A stretch of DNA of 64,000 bases from Thalassia testudinum (Eukaryota; Streptophyta; Magnoliopsida; Alismatales; Hydrocharitaceae): positions 140,794,501-140,858,500 of the forward strand of contig JAZHRO010000036.1 of assembly GCA_037157565.1 (NCBI GenBank), written 5' to 3'. The first letter of the stretch is position 1. Every line of letters starts with the position of its first letter. Made by a program: the position numbers and the translations under genes. Shown in pieces: positions 44,063 to 53,300 of the stretch. The notes under the pieces were generated by a model, which saw only the letters and a program-made list of their open reading frames with translations, searched no databases and was not told where the DNA came from.

Positions 44063-45024
44063 GGAAAGAGCTACTAATGTAGGGAGGGAGCTAGCCACCC
44101 CACGGGGCTCAGGGTTCAGCTAGCCACCCTACACCGACTTGTAAGGCCCTCTGGGCAAACCGGGGTAGTCAGACATGGGTGTGCGGACTGTGGGGGTCGA
44201 GACCCCTATTTTGCTCTGAGGGACTAGACCCTTGTTGCTGAGAGGAATAGGCCCTATATTGTTCCGTGTTGTACTTTGGGCGTACCCGCCAACGGAAATG
44301 ACTGACCGCTTGCCAGTGCGGGGTAGCTATCTGTGCGCTTATCACGCGTGTCGTAGTTACCGCTACGTCTGTCTATGACCTTGGGGTGGTTGACTGGGTG
44401 TAGGGCTACCACGGGGGACTCTCTCGGCTAGGAGAGCACCACGTGTGCCTTCTACTTTTCGGAAAAGATTGCAATTAAGATCGTTCCCATGAGGAACATG
44501 CGAGATCAAGAAAGAAATCTGAAAGTAAACTAATGGGGTGAAAAGAAATTACTTGAAAAATAAATAACTGGAAAAAATAAATTTACCTGCTATCTTTTAC
44601 TGCTTTAGATAGTCTGGTTACCACTCTACTCAGCGTTCGTTGACTCCGTTTTCTCATTACCTTTTACAGGTCCAAGAGTTGAGCAGCCCGAGACCGGCTG
44701 CCGAAGGTGCTAGGCCCAGTCGAGCCCAACAGTAATTTTCGTACTGTGGTTGTACCTTTTTTCTACTAGTGAGTTTCAAACTTTTGTTTACTATTCCTAT
44801 TACTGTACTTTTGTTCTACTTTCCTATTGTTGTGGTGGTATGTACTGACTAGTAGCTTTTTCTTCCTTTACTGCTTGTACGCTTTTACTGTTAGTTACAT
44901 TGCATAGTGAATGTGGTTTATTTTCCTACTTTTTGGTTATTTCTTGTTGGACGACTGGGTCTTGGGATTAGTCGAGCTGAGCTGGTCTCGGGTCTTGTAG
45001 GGATTCGGGAACTGGGTCGTAACA
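44063..45024 (+). repeat. Chromovirus-type LTR, segment 3 of 3
   Basis: It continues from 41,396 and ends GGGTCGTAACA. It is the reverse complement of the start of the solo LTR at 41,397 for nearly all its length. No primer site follows and no purine tract precedes 31,473, so the reassembled LTR also looks like a solo LTR. Confidence 0.78.
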
Positions 45025-45292
45025 GAAGTTGAGGAAATTTGGTTGGGAACCAAATTCCCGATTGATCTACCAACCAAATGGTTTAATCAGCCAAAAACTT
45101 CTCATGGACCTCTTAATCTTCTTGTACAAGATCAACAAAAGTAATTGGAGATTTTTCTACCAATCATACGTCGAACGAATTCACCAAGAAAGTGAGACAA
45201 GACTGAAAGAGAGAGGGAGAGAATAGAGAGAGTTTTTTGCTCTTGTTATGTGTCAAATGAAAGCCCTATCCTAGCCCTTATATGTTGGTGCT
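45025..45292. other. Left part of an unidentified repeat split by SIRE LTR 2
   Basis: It continues across the SIRE LTR at 46,991. It contains GATTGATCTACCAACCAAATGG and a GA-rich run (45,200-45,230). No coding potential. Confidence 0.4.
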
Positions 45293-46985
45293 AGAGCACC
45301 ACGATCATTTGTTTTGATGATAACAAAACACGTGTCATTTAATATTTGCGCTTTGAGTCCTAGATTTCAGGTCAATCGCAAATGGATACGTGATTAGATG
45401 GAGTTCGAGCTCGCATCCAGGACGGATTGGACGAGCTTGATGGAAAACAGAGGAGATTCGCGAGGAGCGATAGATTGAAGAAGGAAGGAAATGAAGAATA
45501 TGATAGATTTCCTTCTCTTGTACTTGTTGTATTTTTCGTTTCTTTTGTTGCTCTTTATTTCCTTAGAAAATTATGTTAAAGAGCCTCAAAGTACCCTAAC
45601 AGTAGTCCTAGGAACACCTGCACAACCCTAGGATACTTAGGTTTTCTGTAGAACACTTAGAAAACCAATATAGGGTTCAAAGAGAGTTTCCAGACGTCTA
45701 ATTCCAAAATCAGACCTTTGATAAAGTATTTTAAGACGTCTGACTGTCGTTTCAGACGTCTTATAACTATTAGGCTGGACAGAGTTAGTTCTGTCTGATG
45801 AAATCAGACGTCCAGACCTTAGACCAGACGTCTGATGGTTTTGCCAGACGTCCAATTAGTGGACCGTTGGCTAGCTTAGAAAACACTCAAGATATGACCG
45901 TTAGAGCCTTATCAGATGTCCATAGGACTGTCCATACGTGTGATAATTGACCGTTTTGCCTCGGCTGACCCAAAATCTCTTCTCAGAGATTTTCTAGCCG
46001 TTGCAACGTTTGGAAATCCATTCCCACAGAAAAAGTAGGTTTCCAGACGTCCAGACATAGTGCCAGACGTCCTATATGTCGTCTGATGGACTTGCACAAA
46101 AATCCTGTTTAGATCTGATCCAAGTCAGGAAGAGACCCGCCCAAAATCAGACGTCTGACCTTGGAATCAGATGTCTTAAAGTGAACTTCCAGACGTCTGA
46201 TGCCAGAATTAGACGTCTGATAAGCCTGTCAGAACAATGATTGTTCCTGATTTCGGACTTATTCTCTTGGGCTTTATTCCCAATGGCTATAGAACATTTC
46301 CTAAGCCTTCCAAAGCCTTCCTAAGGCCTCTATAAATAGAGGGGAACCTTTGCAACACAAAAACACACCAAGAAACACCAAGACACACCTTGCAATATAC
46401 TTTCAAACCTTTTTGTGTCTCTCTTGCTCTCTAAGCTCAAGTTCTACATCTTGAGAGCTTCAAGCTGTTGCGCACCCGCTCTCCCGCCGTAGTCCACGAG
46501 AGCGAAGTTACGCCGTTGCGTGGCACACGCACCGCGTCATCAACTCGACGCACTCCTTGCAAAGGGAAGTTTCCTAATTCCTATAGAAGCTTAGGTTAAA
46601 AATTACGTTGTTGGCTCTATAGGACTTGTTGTTTCTTTTATCTTTGTTATTTGGTTGGGTATTCGCTTTGCGAATTCCCGTCTCCTTCGCGAGACAAAAT
46701 CCTTCTCGTGGAGAGAAGGGGTTGAGGTACTCTACCCTCGTTTAAGTAGCGTGGTTGTATTGAGGTTGAATCACCCTCGTTTAAAGTGATTCGATTTAGT
46801 GGATTTTGATCAACTTGGTTGATCGGAAAATCCTAACTCGAAAGGGTTAGGTGGTGGTTTTCACACAGTTTGGGTTTCCACCTAAAATTACTTGTGTACT
46901 TGTGTGATTGCTTATTTTGTGAAGATTGTTTATTTTATTTCCGCAATTATTACGTCACCCCCTCCTGGTAGGATCGGAAATTACA
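45293..46985 (+). mobile_element. SIRE-type solo LTR 2
   Basis: 1,693 bp, TGTTGGTGCTAGAGCACC...GGAAATTACA, with perfect TTATA duplications (45,288-45,292 and 46,986-46,990). It is closely similar to LTR 1, with one short deletion inside the array. TATA box CTCTATAAATAGAG is near 46,328. Confidence 0.92.
45688..46222. repeat. AGACGTCT palindrome array in SIRE LTR 2
   Basis: The same layout as 29,650-30,200. One unit is lost by a 14-bp deletion near 45,825 that joins two palindromes. Other units differ by single transitions (AGACCTTT, AGATGTCT). Confidence 0.88.
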
Positions 46986-46990
46986 TTATA

Positions 46991-47400
46991 TAGAGCCCAC
47001 AACCAGACGTTTAAGGAAATTCCCGTTTTATGGAAACACGACAATTGATGGACCAATTAAGTTCATTGATTAACCAATTAAGCCCATTGATCGACCAAAA
47101 TAATTGGTCGATCAAACTTTACTAATTGGTTGATCAAACCAATTGATCGATCAAGGTAAATACATTGATCGATCAAAACAATTGGTCGATCAATTTCCAA
47201 GTTCCAAGTTAATTCTCACCCAAGCCCAAGCCCGGGTCGAGGTGGGTTGGGGCGTGCGCACGTGCATGCGTAATCCCCAACACCACCTCTCACTCTTTGC
47301 TACATAAACGATGGGAGGTAGAAGCATTTACACCTTCCAAGAGATTTGTCCATTTCCAATATGGAACTAAACACCTCTCTCAAATCTTACAGATTTCAAC
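46991..47400. repeat. Repeat with TTGATCGATCAA palindromes
   Basis: In 47,042-47,198 about nine words of the type TTGATCGATCAA or TTGGTCGATCAA occur, 15-25 bp apart, mixed with AATTGG/CCAATT. GC-rich sequence with GTGCGCACGTGC follows (47,252-47,264). It may be an LTR of another family; no boundaries were found. Confidence 0.7.
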
Positions 47401-49235
47401 ATGAATTTCCACGTCACCATATAACAATTGTATTGCAATTGATGTAATTAGACTCTCAAATCCAATAAGTAGAGGATGTAGTGGTATTTTTTAATAATAA
47501 AAGTGAGAGTAAATATTATTGTGATATGGTTTGAATAATTGGAAGTAATTATGTAGAAATTTATGTTAAAATGATGGAAAAAAAATTAATAAAAATCATA
47601 AATTAAAAAAAACTCCCTTAACCCATTGCCAAATGGACCCTTAGTGAAATGATAAGTTGGTGAATCGAACTAGTATCCTGAAATATCAAATCACTATTGC
47701 TTTTACCACAATAACTAAGTTTGTTAGGTTATGTTTGGATGTTGCAAAGAGTTTACCTTTGAATAAAATTTATGATGAAATAAATTTTAGTAATATTGAT
47801 AAAAATAAATATGATAAGTGAGGTGATGTATTGTTAGTTTTCATTTTTAAAATAGATTTGTTATTTGGATAGTAATAAAAAAATACACATTGAATATAAC
47901 ATAAGTAGTGAATGGACTCCACTGAAAAAGCATCTAATTCTCATATTGAGGCAAAATCATCGATATTTTGGGTAAAATCATTGATAATTTAGACAAATAT
48001 ATTGGTAAAATGACATAACCATTAATCACATACACCTCAAAAATATCCTTATTCCCCAATATTATTCATCTTACTCATGCCATATCAGCTAACCCACAGA
48101 GCTATCCGACATTTAAACAGAGCCCTGGCAAAAGCATATACGTTACTATGGTAAAAGTGATAATATTTTAGTATACTATTTTACCCATAATAAAGCTGAT
48201 AGGTTTAGTTTGGGATAAAATCAAAGATAAATACAATGAACAAACTTATGCTTTCTTGTGATACGTCGGAATAGCTCCTAGGATTCGTTATTTCTTTCGA
48301 AATCATAATAGCTGCTCGTTTGGTGGTGGAAGTAAAAAAAAGAAATTACACAAGAAATTATAAATTTATAGAATAAAGTGAAGAATGAGGTAATTTTTAT
48401 GATTAGGTGAAAAGATAGAATTTAAATGGATGTTCGAGTGAAAACAATGTCATGTCAAGAAATTATTCAAAATAAAAAAAAAAGTAAAATTATTTAATTT
48501 CAAAATAAGAGATTCAATTCCAACAACTTTTACTTTCAAAATTTCAGTACTCAAACAAGAAATGGGCTTGGAACTCCAGTGAGAAGCACGTCCTTGGGTC
48601 TTGTTTGAGAGCTAAATATAAGAGTTATTCTAACGTCAGGTGAGGATAGCCAAAGGTATAGATATTTGAGTCAAAGAGATTCAACATATTTCATTATATT
48701 AAATTAATATCAATATTTATTAAAATATATTATTTTAAAATTATTTGATTAGATCATATTTTATATATTAAAATATATATCTATTTCATTAAAATACATT
48801 TAATATATTATATCAATCATTTCATATACATATTATAATATTAAAAATTCATCATTAACATATAATCATATGACAATTTCTATCTTACATTTATTCTATC
48901 CTTCCAAATAAACATATTTTCTATCCCACAATGAAAGTTATACAGTAATAGATTAGTGTAAAAAGAATTGAGAGGGTGTTTATTTAGGTAGTATAAAAAG
49001 TGATGGAAAATTTAGAAGATAAAATAATTGATATATTAATGTGATATTAGTAAATATTTATTTAATATTAAAGGTAGATTTAAATGATATTAGTAGATCT
49101 TTATTTAATATTAAAATAATTTAATAAAAATTAAAAATATTCTTAAAGAAATCTTATGAAGAAGTATCCACCCACTACTTGCAGTGCACGTAAGCGAATC
49201 AACAGGCGTTTGCAGGGGGAAGTACAGTCAGATAC
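47401..49235. other. AT-rich intergenic DNA
   Basis: No gene or RNA seen. 48,960-49,165 resembles 25,480-25,700 and may be a miniature transposon copy. About 47,700-47,900 (TTATGTTTGGATG...) looks like another short AT-rich repeat of the kind common near plant genes. Confidence 0.4.
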
Positions 49236-49629
49236 CTACAAGGGGATGGCGCTGAGGAAAGAAGGGAGGGTATACCTTAACCAACGGTGACCCCCTATTT
49301 GTACTATAGCATTTCTGTGGCACAACATCCATCCATTGTCTGAAACAAGCCGTTGATGGTCCTGCCCTATTACAGCAAGCAATGCTGTAGTAAATATGGC
49401 AGGGGATCTGGAATCGTACCTTTCGGTTATGAGGTTGGGTTTAAAGGGAGAATAGGTATGGGAAGAGAGGAGAAAAGGGGGATAAATGGTGGCTAAGTGC
49501 ACGTTGGTGTTTGGCTGTGGTTTAGGACTTTAACGCACAAGGGATAAAATAAGGAAGATGTCTTCCAAGAGGATAGCGGAGGAGGCGAGGGGCATTCATG
49601 GTAATAAGGAAGTGTGTTCGTTGCTCACT
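49236..49629. other. Flank of LRR pseudogene, nothing recognised
   Basis: A short minus frame (49,502-49,236) resembles no family I know. The LRR sequence upstream fades out at about 49,630. Confidence 0.35.
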
Positions 49630-50060
49630 TGCACCGGTGAGGCGGTTGTGGGAGTGCTTGAGCTCCTGGAGGAGGCGGCACCTGCGGAGGGACGGCGGGA
49701 CCTGATCTTCGAGGTCGAGGTAGGTGAGGGCGTCGCAGAGGGGGCTGTCGGAGAAGAGGGAGTCCTGGACGGTGCTGGAGAGGTCACCGAAGAAGAGGGA
49801 GAGGGAGCGGAGCGCCGTGAGCTTCTCGAGGGGGGAGAGGCAACCAGAGAGGTCGACGCCGTCGAGGGCAACGCAGTGGTGCAGGGGGTGTCGTCGTCCT
49901 CCGACCACGTGGAGAGGGGGGCCGTCGGGTCGGAGAGGCCAGTCTTGAAGACCACCAGGCCGAGGACGTCGTTGTGGAGGTCGACCACGCCCTTCGTAGA
50001 GTGGAAAGGGTGGAGGAAGGAGGTGAGGAAGTGTGCAACGAGGAAGGGTGGTGGTGGAAG
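49630..50060 (-). pseudogene. LRR receptor-like kinase N-terminal pseudogene
   Basis: Minus frame 49,991-49,881 reads GVVDLHNDVLGLVVFKTGLS, then STWSEDDDTPC. This is the LRR N-terminal cap of plant receptor-like kinases of the type with VLGLIVFKA..EDDxPC. A Phe/Leu-rich stretch before it (about 50,060-50,000) resembles a decayed signal peptide. In the family C-x-W-x-G-V-x-C should follow; here it is missing, and LRRs continue in another frame (49,872-49,630: VALDGVDLSGCLSPLEKLTA, LTYLDLEDQVPPSL, CRLLQELKHSHNRLTG). A deletion of about 15-20 codons with a frameshift therefore breaks the gene. No transmembrane or kinase part remains. Confidence 0.72.
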
Positions 50061-50380
50061 CTTGTTCTTCTTCTTCGTGGGAGTTGGGATGAGAAGAAGA
50101 GGTGTGATGGGTGTGTGTTGGTCGGTGGTGTCGCGGCCATATAAGGTGTGTCTTGGTGGGAAGCGGCACTTCTTGTTGGAACGAGTGCACCCAAACTCGG
50201 TACTAATCAGGTCACGAGCCAACTCAACCCATCGAAACAGGTACCCAATGGATGAGGTATATTGTTTCACGAGATTGAATTTGGTATCTTACATTTGACT
50301 TTCATAATCTTGGGAGTGGGTCATTGTGGGATTGAGGCCACTAACCCAGGATTATCCAATTAAGGGGAGAAGGGTGAGAT

Positions 50381-51828
50381 TGTGTAATTCCTTGATTTCA
50401 TCCCTCCTGAGATTAAGACTTGTGTTAAGACTTGTGCTGTTTAAGCCTTTTAAGACGTCTAGACTGTGGGTTAGACGTCTGGACACCTTCCCAGATGTCT
50501 GAAAATTGAAAATTTCGAGTACGAGCTCGCATCTGCGCGTAGATAGTACACTCCCATTGTTTTTCTTCTTCTTCTCTCTCCTTCTACCCCTGACGAAACC
50601 CTAAACCTACACCCTTATATAAAGCCCCCTCCTCTCCCTCACTCCACCCCACTTCCCAGCCACCTTCCTCCTTCCCTCCAGCGAGAGCAGTAGAGCGATG
50701 AGAGCGTGGGAGTGGCATGAGAAGGAGAGGAGGAGCAGCGTGAGAGGGAGAGGTGTTTAGCTTGCGAGCTTGTGTGGGAGCTCACCGATGAGCTTACAGC
50801 CAGAGCGGCGTGTGCGCAAGGCGGAGGAGTGCGTTGGGGAGGTCCTCCCCAACACTACTGCAGCCGGAGTAGTAGGCGAGGGGGTGCGGTGCGAGAGGAA
50901 GGAAGCAGGTTCTGGTTCTGGGATTTTCCCAGAATCAGATGTCTGGAGCGATGTCCAGACGACGTAGCCGACATCTAGAAGAAGTTCCAGACGACTGAGA
51001 AATAGACTTCGCAATGGTACGTCTTCTTTGCGGATACGGCCATGCAGACCGCTCCGCCAAGGCATTGTTGCATGCCTTTTTGAGGAGATTTGGTGGATTT
51101 TACGCAGGCTTCGCTTCGGGAAGGTGCGGGACACGTCCTTCCACACATTTCAGACGTCTGGGAGACATACCAGACGACGGGAAGCGCTTCTAGACGTCCA
51201 GAGAGGTGTTCGGACATCTGGAACTGGGTCTAGACGGTCCAGCGGAGTTTCTGGATGTCTGAGGAGTGGCGCAGGACTTGAGGTATGGCACTAGACACTT
51301 TTAAGACGTTTGGAAGTTGTTCGAGACGTCGTATTTGAGTCAGAAACACTATTTTGACTCATTTAAGGTCCGTTTGAGGTCCGATTTCCGCAATTAAGAT
51401 ACCGATGTCTCCCGTATGAATTCCTCTACTTGTTAGAAGACTTTCTATAATGTTCTGAGTATTCTCTTGTGATTGATCCTTGTGATAGGACTGGCTTCCA
51501 TTGCGGGTTTGGGACTTACTGAGGAACGTGAGTCTGCCGTTCAAGCCCCCACTACTCCTGGGTTTACTGGTAGAGTGGCTTCCCTTAATTTAAATACAAA
51601 CCTAAATGCATGTTTGGAATGAATGATTAAAACCTAGGGTATGACATGAATCCTAGGGCTAGAAATACTGGAAAGTATGTATTGAATGAATGGATTGTAG
51701 TCTTGAATGAGTAGATAGAATGATAACAATTTCTTGTAAATGAATAACAGTTGCCTGCGAAATATGTAGTACTTGTGCTAGTTAACTGTTGAATGTAACT
51801 TTCCTATCGCACACGTGAAATGACATAA
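50381..51828 (+). repeat. Chromovirus-type LTR A (5' part)
   Basis: It matches 31,473-32,419 plus 40,558-41,396 in order: palindromes, CCTTATATAAAGCCCC TATA near 50,614, GGTACGTCTTC near 51,016, and CCTCTACTTGTTAGAA near 51,422. The start at about 50,381 (TGTGTAATTCC) is divergent and uncertain. It is broken at 51,829 by LTR B. Confidence 0.72.
50445..51335. repeat. AGACGTCT palindrome array in LTR A
   Basis: About a dozen units, several decayed by single transitions (AGATGTCT, AGACGTTT, GGACATCT), on both sides of the TATA box. Confidence 0.82.
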
Positions 51829-53300
51829 TGTTACGAACGCGGCTTCAAAACGTCTTTTAAGACGTCTGGGAGGTGGCCCAGACGTCTGGAACCCCTTCCA
51901 GACGTCTGGGATTTAATTTCCGCAGCACGGAGGATTTCATCTGCGCGCCTGTGCGAGTAGACCTGCAAATGCGCTCCTTTTTCCCTCTCCTCTTGCGGGC
52001 GCAGGCTGCCCCCCTCTCTCTCTCTCCCCCCGCGGCTTTAAAAAGGCCTCGCCCTCTCCCTCACTCCCATCCCCTCCACTCCCTTCTTCCTCTTCCAGCC
52101 GGTGCGAGAGTGCGAGCGCGAGCGAGCGGCGGCAGCGGCAGCCGCGGCGGGTGTGCGGGAGGAGGCATTGCGCGAGGGAGGAGACGCTCGGCCGTGAGGG
52201 ATCGAGCTTGCCGGGGCAGCTGGAGCCGGCCGGCGGGGGAGCCACGGGCGTGGAGCGTCGCTGGAGGGCTGCTGCAGCTCGAGCAGCAGGCGGACGAGGC
52301 GCGGCAGTGCGTCGCGGGCGGAGAGCGAGCGGAGCTCTGATTCTGGAAATTTTTCCAGAATCAGATGTCTGGGCTTCTAACCAGATGACGGTAAAGACGT
52401 CTGGAGGACTGTCCAGACGTCTGGCAAGTAAGTTATTTTCGTCTTCTTCCTTTTTTGCGACCGTTCGTACTGAGAGCGAGGAGTGGGTACGTGCAGGCTC
52501 TGAGATTCGCATCCAACGCGAATCAGACGTCTGGCCGCAGTGCCAGACGACGGGAAGGACTTCCAGACGTCCGGGGTGACCATCGGAAGTCTGGGAACTA
52601 GGCCAGACGCCCCCGCAGGCTTCTGGACGTCTGAGAGACTACACAGAGCGCAGGTATCCTTTGAACCACTTTTTAAGACGTCTGGAAGAGGTTCCAGACA
52701 TCTGATTTTGGACTGTTTCGTCGTTTTCGACCTGTTTAGGACCCGTTCGGAGTCCGTTTTCCGCGTTTCGAGTTGCGTTCTTTTCGGGATAAAATCCTCT
52801 ACCCGTTTACAGTAATTATATACTATTCTGAGAAACTCCTTATGTTTGATCCTTGCGTTAGGACCCCGTTCCATTGCAGTCTCGGGGGTTGTGGAGGCAC
52901 GCGGTATTTCCGACCACGCCCCTATTACTTCCGTTGTAGCTGGTAGAGTGGCTTTAGAAATTATTAACATAATTTGTTACAATTATGGAACAATTAATAG
53001 AACCTAGGGCATTGCATGAATCCTAGGAATGAGAAACCAGATTGAATGATAGATCCTAGGGTATTGCATGAATCCTAGGGCTGGAAAACTAGATTGAATG
53101 ATAGATCCTAGGGTACGGCATGAATCCTAGGACTGGAAAACTAGCGAAATGAATATACATATTGCAGTCTTGGAAAATGTAGAAAGGAAATAATAGCTGC
53201 ATGTAAATTGATTTAACAACTGCCTGTTATGAATAAATGAACATGATTGAGATTATGGGTTGTATGGATGAAACGTCGCGGCAACCGGGTTTGAGGGTTT
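51829..53300 (+). repeat. Chromovirus-type LTR B (5' part)
   Basis: It starts TGTTACGAACGCGG and resembles the minus strand of the solo LTR from 44,057 (TGTTACGAATGCG, CTTTTAAGACGTCT). TATA-like GGCTTTAAAAAGG is near 52,034. It inserted in LTR A (left flank CATAA) and is cut at 53,301 by the Athila 3' LTR. Confidence 0.75.
51850..52700. repeat. AGACGTCT palindrome array in LTR B
   Basis: About ten units, including CCAGACGTCTGG and AAAACGTCTTTTAAGACGTCT. They form two groups around the TATA-like box. Confidence 0.85.

Noticed and set aside
31468..45029. Target duplication for the outer chromovirus LTR
   Set aside because: TATGA and GAAGT do not match; either decayed, or the LTR lost a flank by recombination.
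49558..50298. 246-codon plus-strand frame
   Set aside because: Antisense to the LRR pseudogene in GC-rich DNA; Glu/Gly-rich low complexity, no domain.
50357..50380. Purine tract before LTR A, like a polypurine tract (AAGGGGAGAAGGG)
   Set aside because: The upstream DNA is the LRR pseudogene flank, not a retroelement interior, so a 3' LTR reading is not supported.
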